Source of the DNA: Lentisphaerota bacterium
Lineage (GTDB): Bacteria > Verrucomicrobiota > Lentisphaeria > Victivallales > UBA1829
Assembly: GCA_015061915.1 (NCBI GenBank)
Contig: SUVR01000010.1
Span: 1 to 64,000, forward strand
DNA length: 64,000 nucleotides
Direction of reading: 5' to 3'
The translations under genes and the position numbers were made by a program. The first letter of the stretch is position 1; each line of letters begins with the position of its first letter. Below the pieces are notes generated by a model. The model was given only the letters and a program-made list of their open reading frames with translations. It searched no databases and was not told where the DNA came from. Shown piece after piece: positions 17,773-31,920 of this stretch.

Positions 17773-18978
17773 ATGGCAAAGGAACAGTTCGAAAGAACAA
17801 AACCGCATGTCAACGTTGGTACCATCGGACACGTTGACCATGGCAAAACTACGCTGACCGCCGCTATCACGCACGTTCAGAGCCTCAAGGGTCTCGCAGA
17901 CTACATCCCCTACGACCAGGTCGCAAAGGCTTCCGAATCTCAGGGCCGTCGTGACTCCACCAAGATCCTCACGATCGCAACTTCTCACGTTGAATACCAG
18001 AGCAACAACCGTCACTACGCTCACGTTGACTGCCCGGGCCACGCTGACTACGTCAAGAACATGATCACCGGTGCTGCTCAGATGGACGGCGCTATCCTCC
18101 TCGTTTCCGCTGTTGACGGCGTTATGCCCCAGACCAAGGAACACGTCCTCCTCGCTAAGCAGGTCGGCGTTCCCCGGATCGTTGTCTTCCTGAACAAGGT
18201 TGACCTGGCTGACCCCGAACTGCTCGAACTCATCGAAATGGAAATCCAGGAACTCCTCGATAAATACGATTTCGATGGCGCCAACACCCCGATCATCCGC
18301 GGTGCTGCTTATCCCGCCCTCCAGGCAACTGACCCGACCGCTCCCGAATGCGACTGCATCCAGAACCTCATGGATGCTATCGACAGCTGGATTCCTGAAC
18401 CGACCCGCGACGTCGATAAGGACTTCCTGATGCCCGTCGAAGACGTGTTCTCCATCGAAGGTCGTGGTACCGTCGTTACCGGTCGTGTGGAACGCGGTGT
18501 TGTCAAAGTTGGCGATGCTGTCGAAATCATCGGCCTCAAGGAAACCAGCAAGACCACCATCACTGGTGTTGAAATGTTCCGTAAAGAACTGCAGCAGGGT
18601 CAGGCCGGCGACAATATCGGCTGTCTCCTCCGCGGTACCAAGAAGGAAGAAGTCGAACGCGGTCAGGTTCTCGCAAAGCCGGGTTCCATCACCCCGCACA
18701 CGAAGTTCTCCGCTACCATCTACGTCCTCTCCAAGGATGAAGGTGGCCGTCACAGCCCGTTCTTCTCCAACTACCGTCCGCAGTTCTACTTCCGTACGAC
18801 CGACGTCACCGGTATCATCACTCTGCCCGAAGGCACTGAGATGGTTATGCCTGGCGACAACGTCACCATCACGGTCGAACTGATCGCCCCGATCGCTATG
18901 GAACAGAAACAGCGCTTCGCCATCCGCGAAGGCGGCCGCACGGTCGCTTCCGGTACGGTTGACGAAATCCTCGCGTAA
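17773..18978 (+). CDS. tuf: Translation elongation factor Tu, 401 aa
   Basis: EF-Tu brings aminoacyl-tRNA to the ribosome as a GTP complex. The G1 loop GHVDHGKT (residues 19-26), DCPGH (86-90) and FLNKVDL are intact, and domains 2 and 3 are full length ([24 protein letters not shown]). Switch I is odd. In place of the common P-E-E-K-x-R-G-I-T-I stretch it reads [16 protein letters not shown], about five residues longer. The essential Thr (67) is kept but the Arg-Gly before it is lost. The gene uses strongly biased C-ending codons, as expected for high expression. A GAAGGAG site precedes the ATG. It is cotranscribed with tRNA-Thr and ended by the hairpin at 18988. Confidence 0.98.
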   Translation: MAKEQFERTKPHVNVGTIGHVDHGKTTLTAAITHVQSLKGLADYIPYDQVAKASESQGRRDSTKILTIATSHVEYQSNNRHYAHVDCPGHADYVKNMITGAAQMDGAILLVSAVDGVMPQTKEHVLLAKQVGVPRIVVFLNKVDLADPELLELIEMEIQELLDKYDFDGANTPIIRGAAYPALQATDPTAPECDCIQNLMDAIDSWIPEPTRDVDKDFLMPVEDVFSIEGRGTVVTGRVERGVVKVGDAVEIIGLKETSKTTITGVEMFRKELQQGQAGDNIGCLLRGTKKEEVERGQVLAKPGSITPHTKFSATIYVLSKDEGGRHSPFFSNYRPQFYFRTTDVTGIITLPEGTEMVMPGDNVTITVELIAPIAMEQKQRFAIREGGRTVASGTVDEILA

Positions 18979-18987
18979 GTCTTTTCT

Positions 18988-19022
18988 CGGGGGAGGGCGT
19001 TTATCCGCTCTTCCCCCGTTTT
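18988..19022 (+). terminator. Rho-independent terminator or attenuator after tuf
   Basis: CGGGGGA pairs with TCCCCCG (with further G-U pairs inside) around a short loop, followed by TTTT. It separates tuf from rpmG. Read-through may feed rpmG-secE-nusG, because only a weak promoter-like sequence (TTGACT, TAAAGA) is seen before rpmG. Confidence 0.75.
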
Positions 19023-19063
19023 GACTTCAGCAAGGTAGCGCGTAAAGAGATCGGAAGAAGATC

Positions 19064-19213
19064 ATGCGCGAAATCATTACTTTGGAATGCACCGAGTGCA
19101 AGCGTAGAAACTACACGACCACGAAGGAAAAGAAAAATACTCCGGGTCGCTTCGAGATCAAGAAGTTCTGCAAGTTTGAACGCAAGCACACGATCCACAA
19201 AGAAACAAAGTAA
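19064..19213 (+). CDS. rpmG: 50S ribosomal protein L33, 49 aa
   Basis: This gene is absent from the ORF track because of its size. It reads [20 protein letters not shown] and ends KHTIHKETK. It is a normal-length L33. The N-terminal CxxC knuckle (C9, C12) is present. The second knuckle is C-K-F-E (C36, E39), so only three of four zinc ligands remain, between the zinc and zinc-free forms of the family. A GGAAGAAG site precedes the ATG. The order rpmG, tRNA-Trp, secE, nusG is conserved in many bacteria. Confidence 0.95.
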   Translation: MREIITLECTECKRRNYTTTKEKKNTPGRFEIKKFCKFERKHTIHKETK

Positions 19214-19263
19214 AATTTGTTTCGACGGAAAACCCTGCGGTTCCGTAATTACGCAGGGGTTGC

Positions 19264-19339
19264 AGGAGTGTAGCTCAGTTGGTAGAGCAGCGGTCTCCAA
19301 AACCGCAGGTCGTGAGTTCGAACCTCTCCGCTCCTGCCA
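19264..19339 (+). tRNA. tRNA-Trp (anticodon CCA)
   Basis: Acceptor AGGAGTG/CGCTCCT, D-arm GCTC..GAGC, anticodon stem GCGGT/ACCGC with loop CTCCAAA, T-arm with GTTCGAA, and encoded CCA. It lies between rpmG and secE, the usual site of this tRNA. Confidence 0.97.
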
Positions 19340-19416
19340 ATTTTTTTGGCCGCAATTCGCGGGTAATTGGGTAAGAAAAACGGGAATAACCGATAACAGA
19401 AAGCCGACAGATTCAG

Positions 19417-19608
19417 ATGAGTATTTTTGCTAAGATCCGTTCGTTTCTCTTGAACACGGTCGAGGAGATGAAGAAATGCACTTGGCCGAACCGGGATCAG
19501 CTGGTCGAATCAACGCTGCTTGTGATGATCACTTTGGTCATCCTGGCGGGGTACGTCGCACTTGTAGACCTCGGTTTTACAAGTTTTATTGACTGGATTA
19601 TTAAGTAA
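19417..19608 (+). CDS. secE: Preprotein translocase subunit SecE, 63 aa
   Basis: This is the short, single-helix form of SecE. An amphipathic part (VEEMKKCTWPNRDQLVEST), with the family Trp-Pro motif, precedes one membrane segment (~33-55). It clamps SecY in the translocon. There is no clear ribosome binding site before the ATG. It lies directly before nusG, as in most bacteria. Confidence 0.95.
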   Translation: MSIFAKIRSFLLNTVEEMKKCTWPNRDQLVESTLLVMITLVILAGYVALVDLGFTSFIDWIIK

Positions 19609-19657
19609 GGTGTGATGCTCCGGCGTCCGCCCATAATTTTCGGGAGTTGCTCAGAAT

Positions 19658-20248
19658 ATGTGTGAAATGATCGACAGAAGCAAGGGACAGTGGTTTGTTC
19701 TTCATACCCTTTCCGGCAAGGAAAACAAGGTTCAGGAAAAACTCAAATGCCAGATCGCTCTGGCTGATAAGGATATTCCGGTTTATGAAGTCCTTATCCC
19801 CATGGAAAAAGTTACTGAGCATAAAAACGGCAAAGCCCGTGTGATCAACAGAAAAATTTTCCCCGGTTATGTCTATATCCGGATGGATCTTTATTTTGAA
19901 AACGGCGATATGAATGAAAAAGCCTGGTACTTCGTGAAAGAAGTGCAGGGCGTTATTTCTTTTATCGGCGGAACGGATCGCCCCCAGCCCCTTACGGATG
20001 CAGAAGTTGAAGATCTGATCCGTCAGACGGAAGAAGTTGCAGATAAAGGTTCTGCTCCTGTCAAAGTGCCGCCCTACATTACGATCGGCGGTACGGTCCG
20101 TATTATCGATGGTGCCTTTGCAAACTTTGATGGTGTCATCGAAGAAATTGATGTGGAACATGGAAAACTCAAACTGATGGTTTCCATTTTCGGTCGCTCA
20201 ACCCCGGTTGAATTGGAGTTTTGGCAGGTCGGGCCTGACGAAGAATGA
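19658..20248 (+). CDS. nusG: Transcription termination/antitermination protein NusG, 196 aa
   Basis: The NGN domain at ~10-115 (WFVLHTLSGKENKVQEKL, FPGYVYIRM, GVISFIGG) and the KOW domain at ~140-195 (IGGTVRIIDGAFANFDGVIEEID) are both complete. It binds RNA polymerase and couples it to the ribosome or Rho. GGGAG lies ~12 bases upstream of the first ATG; a second in-frame ATG is three codons on, so the start is uncertain by three residues. Confidence 0.96.
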   Translation: MCEMIDRSKGQWFVLHTLSGKENKVQEKLKCQIALADKDIPVYEVLIPMEKVTEHKNGKARVINRKIFPGYVYIRMDLYFENGDMNEKAWYFVKEVQGVISFIGGTDRPQPLTDAEVEDLIRQTEEVADKGSAPVKVPPYITIGGTVRIIDGAFANFDGVIEEIDVEHGKLKLMVSIFGRSTPVELEFWQVGPDEE

Positions 20249-20344
20249 CTCTTTGTCACCCGATAGAACTCAAGTGTATATAACTGAACCGTATCGCGGA
20301 AGAAGACCTGCCAGTTCGAACCACGTACGGTAACGGAGAAAGAA

Positions 20345-20773
20345 ATGGCGAAGAAGGTAACAGCGCAGATTCGCTTGCAGATCCCCGCTGGCGCAGCCAA
20401 CCCGGCACCCCCTGTGGGTCCGGCGCTCGGTCAGGCCGGTGTGAACATCATGGATTTCTGCAAGAAATTCAACGCCGCAACGCAGTCACAGGCTGGAATG
20501 ATCATTCCGGTCGTGATCACCGTTTACCAGGATCGTTCTTTCACGTTCATCACGAAGTCTCCCCCGGCAGCTGTTCTGATTAAGAAGGTTGCCAATCTGG
20601 CGAGCGGATCCAAGGCTCCCGGCCGCGAAAGCGCCGGCAAGATCACGCGCGCTCAGATCAAGGAGATCGTGGAGATCAAGAAGAACGATATCAATGCCCG
20701 CAGCGAAGAAGCCGCGATGAAGATCATCGAAGGCACCGCGCGCAGCATGGGAGTAGAGGTGATTGATGGCTAA
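20345..20773 (+). CDS. rplK: 50S ribosomal protein L11, 142 aa
   Basis: The N-terminal domain has the usual [22 protein letters not shown] signature split across residues 13-34. The C-terminal rRNA-binding domain ends [10 protein letters not shown]. It forms the GTPase-associated centre with L10 and L7/L12. The 96-base leader from nusG holds no promoter I can defend. The stop overlaps the rplA start by eight bases. Confidence 0.98.
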   Translation: MAKKVTAQIRLQIPAGAANPAPPVGPALGQAGVNIMDFCKKFNAATQSQAGMIIPVVITVYQDRSFTFITKSPPAAVLIKKVANLASGSKAPGRESAGKITRAQIKEIVEIKKNDINARSEEAAMKIIEGTARSMGVEVIDG

Positions 20774-21467
20774 GAGAAGCAAACTTTACAAGGCTCAGCT
20801 TGAAAAGTATGACAAGCTGAAACTGTATCCGCTTGCCGAGGCTGTCAAACTGCTGAAGGAGCTCCCCGCGGTCAAATTTGACCAGACGGTGGAACTTTCG
20901 TTCAAGCTCGGTGTGGACCCCAAACAGACGGACCAGACTGTCCGTGGTGCGGTTCCCCTGCCGAGAGGTACCGGCAAGAAAGTCACGATCGTTGTGATCG
21001 CGGACGATGAAAAACCCAGACTGGAAGCCCAGGAAGCTGGCGCTGATTTCGTTGGTTACGACGATATCATCGCGAAGATCAAGGGCGGCTGGACTGATTT
21101 TGACGTCCTCATCGCAACCCCGTCCGCAATGTCTCAGGTCCGTCCCCTGGGTCGTCAGCTCGGTCCGAAAGGTCTGATGCCGAACCCCAAGACCGGCACT
21201 GTGACTGACAAGGTTGGCAATGCTGTGAAAGAAGCAAAAGCCGGCCGTGTCGAATTCAGAGCTGACAAAGGTGCCTGCGTGCAGGTTCCGGTTGGCAAGC
21301 TTTCGTTTGATGCAGATGCTCTCTGCGAAAACGCACTTGCTGTTGTCAAGGCTCTCTACAAAGCCAAACCCGCATCCGCGAAAGGTGTTTACATTCAGTC
21401 ATTCACCGTTTCTGCTACGATGACTCCGGGTATCAAAGTGGACCCCCGTGAAGGTAGTAAGGAGTAA
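20766..21467 (+). CDS. rplA: 50S ribosomal protein L1, 233 aa
   Basis: The ORF track begins at a TTG (20763); the ATG at 20766 gives [18 protein letters not shown]. The family core is complete ([53 protein letters not shown]). L1 forms the L1 stalk and in many bacteria represses its own operon. The start lies inside rplK, which implies translational coupling. Confidence 0.98.
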   Translation: MAKRSKLYKAQLEKYDKLKLYPLAEAVKLLKELPAVKFDQTVELSFKLGVDPKQTDQTVRGAVPLPRGTGKKVTIVVIADDEKPRLEAQEAGADFVGYDDIIAKIKGGWTDFDVLIATPSAMSQVRPLGRQLGPKGLMPNPKTGTVTDKVGNAVKEAKAGRVEFRADKGACVQVPVGKLSFDADALCENALAVVKALYKAKPASAKGVYIQSFTVSATMTPGIKVDPREGSKE

Positions 21468-21473
21468 TCAACA

Positions 21474-21995
21474 ATGAGATCTGAAAGAATCCAGATTGCA
21501 AAAGATATTGCTGCACTTCTCACTTCCTCGCAGTTCATTTATTTTGTGTCCTACAAAGGGCTCAAAGTGGCTGATTTCAACGTCTTCCGCAGCAAACTCG
21601 CCGAATGCGGCGCGGAATGTCACGTGTTCAAGAACCGTGTCGTTACGAAAGTTGCTGAACTCAATGGAATGACAGCGCTCGCCGAATACAAGCTCAGTGG
21701 TGACACTGCGGTTGTGGTCGGCACTGATGCAGGTGCTGCCGCGAAAGTGATTGACACTTTCTCCAAGGACACGAAAGGCGTTCTTTCCGCGAAGTGCGGT
21801 TATATCGAAGGTGCGATGCTCAGTGACAAAGATGTTGCTGCGATCGCCGGCCTTCCCTCCAAGGATGCCCTCCGGGCTCAGCTCCTTGGCCTGCTCGTTG
21901 CTGTTCCGACCGGTCTTGTCCGCGTCCTGAACGCAAAAGCATCCAGCATCGTAAACGTGATCAACGCTTACAAAAATAAACTTGAACAAAACTAA
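21474..21995 (+). CDS. rplJ: 50S ribosomal protein L10, 173 aa
   Basis: Typical L10: RNA-binding N-terminal part with FVSYKGLKVADF and VFKNRVV, then the C-terminal helix that binds L7/L12 dimers (VLNAKASSIVNVINAYKNK). AAGGAG precedes the start. Only six bases separate it from rplA, so the long L10-binding leader found in E. coli is not present here. Confidence 0.97.
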   Translation: MRSERIQIAKDIAALLTSSQFIYFVSYKGLKVADFNVFRSKLAECGAECHVFKNRVVTKVAELNGMTALAEYKLSGDTAVVVGTDAGAAAKVIDTFSKDTKGVLSAKCGYIEGAMLSDKDVAAIAGLPSKDALRAQLLGLLVAVPTGLVRVLNAKASSIVNVINAYKNKLEQN

Positions 21996-22025
21996 AACAA
22001 AACAAACATATTTTGGAGGTCTACA

Positions 22026-22433
22026 ATGACTGAACAGGCAAATGTGGAAGTCTCGCAGGAAATGGAACAGTTCATCTCCTACGTTGAGAAGCTCTCTGTG
22101 CTCGAACTCTCTAAGCTCGTGAAAGCTCTGGAAGACAGACTCGGTGTCAGCGCTGCTGCTCCGGTTGCTGTTGCTGCTGCTGCTCCGGCTGCTGCCGCTG
22201 CTGCTCCGGCTGAAGAAGAAAAGACTGAATTCGACGTGATCCTCACCGATGTCGGTGCTGGCAAGATCAACGTCATCAAGGCTGTCCGTGAAGCTACCGG
22301 TTTCGGCCTGAAGGAAGCCAAAGATCTGGTTGAAGCTGCTCCGAAGGCTGTCAAAGAAGCAGTCTCCAAGGAAGAAGCTGCCAAGATCAAAGCCGCTCTT
22401 GAAGCTGCTGGTGCCAAAGTCGAAGTCAAGTAA
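22026..22433 (+). CDS. rplL: 50S ribosomal protein L7/L12, 135 aa
   Basis: The N-terminal dimerisation part (~1-45) is followed by a long Ala/Pro hinge (~46-65) and the C-terminal factor-binding domain ([34 protein letters not shown]). It recruits translation GTPases. The GGAGGT site is the strongest in the cluster, in line with the need for several copies per ribosome. Confidence 0.98.
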   Translation: MTEQANVEVSQEMEQFISYVEKLSVLELSKLVKALEDRLGVSAAAPVAVAAAAPAAAAAAPAEEEKTEFDVILTDVGAGKINVIKAVREATGFGLKEAKDLVEAAPKAVKEAVSKEEAAKIKAALEAAGAKVEVK

Positions 22434-22469
22434 TTTGACTTTTGCTTACTGACCAGTAAAAATAGCCCG

Positions 22470-22501
22470 CGACGGGGGTGTCCGGAAGGATTCCCCCGTC
22501 G
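22470..22501 (+). promoter_or_regulatory. Hairpin between rplL and rpoB
   Basis: CGACGGGGG (470-478) pairs with CCCCCGTCG (493-501), with a small inner TCC/GGA stem. No T-run follows, so it is not a full terminator. It sits where E. coli has its rplL-rpoB attenuator and RNase III site. Confidence 0.6.
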
Positions 22502-22613
22502 TTCGGCTGTCTCTATACAAATCTGCGGATAGCGCCCGCAGGTTGCGTTAACGGCGCGATGTCGGTAACGTTCCGCAATGACAGCTCTTGTGTAAATGAT
22601 AGGGTACGAAACA

Positions 22614-26438
<3,825 letters not shown>

Positions 26439-26460
26439 TTAACACGCGGAGGAATCCACA

Positions 26461-29400
26461 GTGATTGACAATAATTACAGCAAGGATATGCCGGGTCAGC
26501 AGCCGTACCAGCCGCTGAGCGCATTTGAAGCAGTCGTGATCAAGGTCGCCTCTCCGGAAGCGATCCGTTCCTGGAGTCACGGCGAAGTAAAGAATCCGGA
26601 AACGATCAACTACAGAAGTTTCAAGCCGGAGAAGGGCGGTCTTTTCTGCGAAAAGATCTTCGGTCCCACCCGCGACTGGGAATGTAACTGCGGCAAGTAC
26701 AAACGTGTCAAACACAAAGGCATTGTTTGCGACCGCTGCGGTGTGGAAGTGACCCAGGCGAAAGTCCGTCGTGAACGGATGGGGCATATTGAACTGGCAG
26801 TGCCGGTTTCCCACATCTGGTTCTTCAAGTGTATGCCCAGCCGTATCGGTCTGATGCTGGATATGACTGCCCGTACGCTCGAACGCATTATCTACTACGA
26901 AGACTGGGTTGTGACGGATCCGGGCGATACCCCGCTGAAGCTGGGTGAAGCGCTGGACGAAATGAACTACCGTCAGGCACGTGATGAATACCAGGAGGCT
27001 TTCAAGGCGGATATGGGTGCGCCTGCTATCCGTACGCTTCTGCAGATGATCGATCTGGAAACCCAGAAAGACGAAATTGTTGCAGAACTGGCAAAGACGA
27101 AAAACAAAGCCAGCCGCAGAAAGCTGACCAAGCGTCTGCGTCTCTTTGAAGGCTTCATCGCCAGCAATTCCCGTCCGGAATGGATGATTCTGGAAGTTCT
27201 GCCTGTGATCCCGCCGGATCTGCGTCCGCTGGTCCCGCTGGAAGGCGGCAGATTTGCCACCTCCGACCTGAACGACCTCTACCGTCGTGTGATCAACCGC
27301 AACAACCGTCTGAAAAACCTGCTTCAGCTCCGTACGCCGGAAGTTATTATCCGGAACGAAAAACGTATGCTGCAGGAAGCGGTGGACGCCCTGATGGACA
27401 ACGGTCGTCACGGCAGAGCGGTCACTGGTATCGGCAACCGTGCGTTGAAGTCTTTGAGTGATATGCTCAAAGGGAAACAGGGCCGTTTCCGTCAGAACCT
27501 GCTCGGTAAGCGTGTTGACTACTCCGGCCGTTCCGTTATCGTTGTCGGTCCGGAACTGAAACTGCATCAGTGCGGTCTGCCCAAGAAAATGGCGCTGATC
27601 CTGTTTGAACCGTTCATCATCCGTCACCTCAAGGGACGCGGCTATGCTCATACGGTCCGTGGTGCGAAGAAGATGATCGAACGCGGTGATACGGTGGTGT
27701 GGGATATTCTGGAAGAAGTCACGAACGGTCACCCGGTTATGCTGAACCGTGCACCGACCCTGCACAGACTTTCCATTCAGGCATTCGATCCCATTCTGAT
27801 CGAAGGTTCCGCCATCCGTCTGCATCCTCTGGTTTGTACCGGGTACAACGCTGACTTCGACGGTGACCAGATGGCTGTTCACGTTCCGCTGTCCCCTGCG
27901 GCTCAGCTGGAATGTAAACTGCTCATGCTGGCTACCCACAATATTTTCTCGCCTGCAAACGGCAAGCCGATCGCAACGCCGACGCAGGACATCACGCTGG
28001 GCGTGTACTACCTGACGCTTCCGCCGAGAAATCCGGAATCCGCCAGACTGTTCCGCGACATCAATGAAGTCCTCTTTGCTCTGGAAACCGGTCACATCAA
28101 GATCCATGATGCGGTCCGTATCCCCAACCCGGACTATGGCACAGATACGCCCCGCGGCGACAAGAACAGCAAGATCATCATCACCACTCCGGGTCGTTGT
28201 ATCTTCAACGGCATCTGGGACAAGGTCCTCGGTTTCTGGAACGAAATGCCGAAGCCGGATAAAGACGGCAAGTTGACCGGTGGTGTTGCCAAGAAGAAAG
28301 AAATCGGTAAACTCATTGCTCAGGCGTATGAATATATCGGTCACGACAAGACGATCCTGCTGCTGGATAATCTGAAGAACCTCGGTTACGAATATGCAAC
28401 CGTGGCTGGCTTCTCCATCTCCATTGCGGATATGTCCGTGCCGAAGGCGAAAGCGGAACTCATTGCTGCCGCCCGTGAAGAAGTCGATACCATCAATGGT
28501 CAGTATGCCAACGGTGCTTTGACCGATGGCGAACGCCACAACAAGGTCATCGACGTCTGGACCAGCACCTCCAAGAAAGTGGCTGATACCCTCTTTGCGG
28601 AATCCGAGGAAGCTCACAGAAAACAGATCAACTCTGTTTACTCCATGCTGGACTCCGGTGCCCGAGGCAGTAAGGACCAGATCCGTCAGCTTGCCGGTAT
28701 GCGTGGTCTTATGGCAAAGCCGAACGGCGAAATTATCGAACGGCCTATTCTCTCCAACTTCCGTGAAGGTCTGACCGTTCTCGAATACTTCATCTCCACT
28801 CACGGTGCCCGTAAGGGTCTGGCTGACACGGCTCTGAAGACCGCTGACTCCGGTTACATGACCCGTAAGCTGGTGGACGTGGCGCAGGACATCATCTGCC
28901 GTTGCGAAGACTGCGGTACTCTGAAGGGTATCTGGGTCAGCGCCATTATCGAAGGCGATGATGAAATGCTCTCCCTTAAGGATCGTCTCCTCGGTCGCTT
29001 CAGCGCTCAGGACATCCGTGACCCGGCGTATGATGACGGTCGTCTGATCGTTGCTGCCGGTCAGGAATTCACGCCCGAAATTGCAGACCGCATCAAAGCC
29101 TGCGGTATCAATCGTGTTCTCATCCGTTCTGTGCTGACCTGCGACATCGAACACGGTGTTTGCGTCAAGTGCTACGGTAAGAACCTGGCGACGGACCGCA
29201 ATGCAGAAGTGGGCGATGCCCTCGGTATCATTGCTGCTCAGTCCATCGGTGAACCGGGTACTCAGCTGACCATGCGTACGTTCCACATCGGTGGTACCGC
29301 ATCTTCCGCTTACAAAGAACCGGTCATCAACTCCCGTAGCGCAGGTGTGATCCGTTTTGAAAACCTCCGTCTCGTTGAAGACGAAAAAGGTCATACGCTG

Positions 29401-30885
29401 GTCGTCAACAAGAACGGCTTTATTGTGGTTTACGATGCTGCCAAGGCGAAAGCTGCGGAAGAAAAAGCCCGTGAACGTGCAAAACAGGAAGCCGCGATCA
29501 TCGGTACGATCTACAATCAGGATTATGATTACTGGGCCGATGCCATCAAGGAAGCGGAAATTGACCGCTATGTTCCCGAAGTCGGTGCGGTCCTCTTCAA
29601 GAAGGACGGCGATAAAGTCAAGGTCGGTGAAAAGATCGCTGAATGGGATCCCTACAACCTGCCCATTATCGCAGAAGAAACCGGTTATGTGGAACTGACC
29701 GACTTGATCGATGGTGTTACGCTCCAGAGTACCCGCCGCGGCGGTACGGAAGAAATCACCGTTATGGAACACCGTGAAGACCTGCACCCGCAGGTCGTCA
29801 TCCGGGACCTCGAAACGGGTAATGTGATCTCCAACTACCCGCTGCCCGCAGGTGCCTTCCTGGTGACCAGAAAAGATGCCAAGGTCCATCCCGGTATGGT
29901 TCTCGCCCGTGTCCCCCGTCAGACGCAGAAAAATAAAGACATCACCGGGGGTCTTCCCCGTGTTGCCGAGCTGTTTGAAGCACGCACCCCGAAGGAAGTC
30001 GCTGAAATTGCGACCATCGACGGTTATGTGGACTTCGGCAAGATGAACCGCGGTCGCCGTGTCCTGATCGTCCGTGATACGGATACGGATAACAAGCAGG
30101 AACATATCATTCCCGCCACGAAACACTTGATCGTCGGTAAGGGTGACTATGTGAAGAAAGGTCAGAAACTGACGGTCGGTTCAATCGTTCCGCAGGACCT
30201 TCTCGCAATCTGCGGTGCTCAGGAACTTCAGCGTTATCTCGTGAACGAAGTCCAGACCGTTTACCGGTCACAGGGCGTCGAGATCAACGATAAACATATT
30301 GAGATTATCATTCGCCAGATGATGCAGAAAGTGCGCATCACCGAGCATGGAGATACCAATTTCCTGCCCGGCGAACAGGTGGATCGATATGAGTTCGCCC
30401 GTGAAAACGAGCGCGTGAAATCCATCGGCGGCAAGGTCGCGGAAGCCGAGCCCGTCCTGCTGGGTATCACGAAAGCCTCGTTGGAAACGGAATCCTTCAT
30501 TTCGTCCGCATCCTTCCAGGATACAACCCGTATCCTTACAGATGCCGCCACGTTGGGTAAGGAGGACATCCTCCGCGGATTTAAGGAAAATGTGATCACT
30601 GGACACTTGATCCCCGCCGGTACCGGCTCCGAAAAATTCCAGCATCTCCACATGGTGAAACTGGGTGAAGTACTCCTGCCCGAAGTCGAAGAATTCGGGG
30701 AAGAGGAAGAACCTCAGCTCCCGGACGATCCCGATATCACTGATATCGATTTCGGCGATGAGGAAGACGATGTCTTCTCCGATATCGAAAACGGCTATGC
30801 CGATGACGATTTCGATCTGGAAGACGGCGATGAGCTCATGGATGAGTTCGATGATTCCTCTTTCGCAACCGATGATGAGGACTGA
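26461..30885 (+). CDS. rpoC: DNA-directed RNA polymerase subunit beta', 1474 aa
   Basis: The start is GTG, fixed by GGAGGA six to eight bases before it. The zinc ribbon ([20 protein letters not shown]), the catalytic triad [12 protein letters not shown], the second zinc site ([24 protein letters not shown]) and the C-terminal jaw are intact. The last ~65 residues are strongly acidic (runs such as [16 protein letters not shown] and [11 protein letters not shown]), longer than in most beta' proteins. It ends the rpoBC unit; the next gene has its own promoter. Confidence 0.97.
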   Translation: MIDNNYSKDMPGQQPYQPLSAFEAVVIKVASPEAIRSWSHGEVKNPETINYRSFKPEKGGLFCEKIFGPTRDWECNCGKYKRVKHKGIVCDRCGVEVTQAKVRRERMGHIELAVPVSHIWFFKCMPSRIGLMLDMTARTLERIIYYEDWVVTDPGDTPLKLGEALDEMNYRQARDEYQEAFKADMGAPAIRTLLQMIDLETQKDEIVAELAKTKNKASRRKLTKRLRLFEGFIASNSRPEWMILEVLPVIPPDLRPLVPLEGGRFATSDLNDLYRRVINRNNRLKNLLQLRTPEVIIRNEKRMLQEAVDALMDNGRHGRAVTGIGNRALKSLSDMLKGKQGRFRQNLLGKRVDYSGRSVIVVGPELKLHQCGLPKKMALILFEPFIIRHLKGRGYAHTVRGAKKMIERGDTVVWDILEEVTNGHPVMLNRAPTLHRLSIQAFDPILIEGSAIRLHPLVCTGYNADFDGDQMAVHVPLSPAAQLECKLLMLATHNIFSPANGKPIATPTQDITLGVYYLTLPPRNPESARLFRDINEVLFALETGHIKIHDAVRIPNPDYGTDTPRGDKNSKIIITTPGRCIFNGIWDKVLGFWNEMPKPDKDGKLTGGVAKKKEIGKLIAQAYEYIGHDKTILLLDNLKNLGYEYATVAGFSISIADMSVPKAKAELIAAAREEVDTINGQYANGALTDGERHNKVIDVWTSTSKKVADTLFAESEEAHRKQINSVYSMLDSGARGSKDQIRQLAGMRGLMAKPNGEIIERPILSNFREGLTVLEYFISTHGARKGLADTALKTADSGYMTRKLVDVAQDIICRCEDCGTLKGIWVSAIIEGDDEMLSLKDRLLGRFSAQDIRDPAYDDGRLIVAAGQEFTPEIADRIKACGINRVLIRSVLTCDIEHGVCVKCYGKNLATDRNAEVGDALGIIAAQSIGEPGTQLTMRTFHIGGTASSAYKEPVINSRSAGVIRFENLRLVEDEKGHTLVVNKNGFIVVYDAAKAKAAEEKARERAKQEAAIIGTIYNQDYDYWADAIKEAEIDRYVPEVGAVLFKKDGDKVKVGEKIAEWDPYNLPIIAEETGYVELTDLIDGVTLQSTRRGGTEEITVMEHREDLHPQVVIRDLETGNVISNYPLPAGAFLVTRKDAKVHPGMVLARVPRQTQKNKDITGGLPRVAELFEARTPKEVAEIATIDGYVDFGKMNRGRRVLIVRDTDTDNKQEHIIPATKHLIVGKGDYVKKGQKLTVGSIVPQDLLAICGAQELQRYLVNEVQTVYRSQGVEINDKHIEIIIRQMMQKVRITEHGDTNFLPGEQVDRYEFARENERVKSIGGKVAEAEPVLLGITKASLETESFISSASFQDTTRILTDAATLGKEDILRGFKENVITGHLIPAGTGSEKFQHLHMVKLGEVLLPEVEEFGEEEEPQLPDDPDITDIDFGDEEDDVFSDIENGYADDDFDLEDGDELMDEFDDSSFATDDED

Positions 30886-30931
30886 AAACAAAGAAAAAAC
30901 AAAAAAAAATTAAAAAAATAGCAAACAGCAT

Positions 30932-30959
30932 TTGATTACGACGGATTCCGGTGTATATT
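30932..30959 (+). promoter_or_regulatory. Promoter of the rpsL-fusA-S10 operon
   Basis: TTGATT (30932-30937), 16 bp, TATATT (30954-30959). An A-rich tract of about 40 bases lies directly upstream and could act as an UP element. The transcript would start ~50 bases before rpsL. Confidence 0.78.
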
Positions 30960-31015
30960 ATATACCCGAATTCGTTGTAAACAAAACGCTAAAGCACACA
31001 GGTGAAGAGGAAAAT

Positions 31016-31417
31016 ATGCCGACAATCAATCAGTTGGTGAGAAGCGGTCGCAGACCGAAAGTCAGTAAGAGCAAGAGCAAGGCACTCCAGCAGTGCCCGC
31101 AGCGTCGTGGCGTTTGCCTTCAGGTCACGACCAGAACCCCGAAAAAGCCGAACTCCGCTATGCGTAAGATCGCACGTGTGCGTCTTACGAACGGTATCGA
31201 AGTTACCGCTTACATCGGTGGCGAAGGTCACAACCTCCAGGAACACAGCGTCGTCCTCGTGAAGGGCGGTCGTGTGCGTGACCTCCCCGGCGTTCGTTAT
31301 CACGTCGTCAGAGGCGCACTGGACAGCCTCGGTGTTGATGGCCGCAGACAGGGCCGTTCCAAGTACGGCGCAAAGCAGGCCAAGGGCGGCGATGCCGGTA
31401 AGGGTAAGAAAAAATAA
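31016..31417 (+). CDS. rpsL: 30S ribosomal protein S12, 133 aa
   Basis: The ORF track begins far upstream at 30932, across the promoter. The true start is ATG 31016 ([11 protein letters not shown]) with GAGG before it. The family core [11 protein letters not shown] and [16 protein letters not shown] is present. The decoding-loop motif normally GGRVKDLPG reads GGRVRDLPG, so position 87 (E. coli numbering) is Arg, a substitution known to give streptomycin resistance. Confidence 0.97.
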   Translation: MPTINQLVRSGRRPKVSKSKSKALQQCPQRRGVCLQVTTRTPKKPNSAMRKIARVRLTNGIEVTAYIGGEGHNLQEHSVVLVKGGRVRDLPGVRYHVVRGALDSLGVDGRRQGRSKYGAKQAKGGDAGKGKKK

Positions 31418-31443
31418 GATAAAGCCAAGGTAACATACAAACA

Positions 31444-31914
31444 ATGAGAAGACGCAGAATTACAAAACGGGAACTTACGCCCGATGTCAAGTTCAACAGC
31501 GAACTCGTCGCACGCCTCATCAATATGCTGATGCGCTGCGGTAAAAAGTCCGTTGCTCAGAAGATCGTCTATGGTGCTTTCGATATCGTCAGCTCCAAGA
31601 AAAAAGACATGGAACCCCTGGAAGTCTTTATCCAGGCTGTCGAAAATGTCAAGCCCAAACTCGAAGTCAAATCCCGCCGCGTCGGTGGTGCCACCTATCA
31701 GGTCCCCCTGGAAGTCCCCGCTGACCGTCAGATCGCTCTCGCGATCCGCTGGATCGTGACCTACTCTCAGGGCAAGAAGGGCCGCAGCATGATGGATGCT
31801 CTCGCAAGCGAAATCCTCGAAGCGTTCGATAACACCGGCGCATCCGTCAAGAAGAAAGATGATACTCACAAGATGGCTCAGGCGAACAAGGCCTTTGCTC
31901 ATTACAGATGGTAA
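31444..31914 (+). CDS. rpsG: 30S ribosomal protein S7, 156 aa
   Basis: Complete S7 ([39 protein letters not shown]-type core, C-terminal [14 protein letters not shown]). It nucleates the 30S head. Binding site AAGG is weak and distant. It is followed by fusA after six bases, in the str-operon order. Confidence 0.97.
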   Translation: MRRRRITKRELTPDVKFNSELVARLINMLMRCGKKSVAQKIVYGAFDIVSSKKKDMEPLEVFIQAVENVKPKLEVKSRRVGGATYQVPLEVPADRQIALAIRWIVTYSQGKKGRSMMDALASEILEAFDNTGASVKKKDDTHKMAQANKAFAHYRW

Positions 31915-31920
31915 TGCCCT

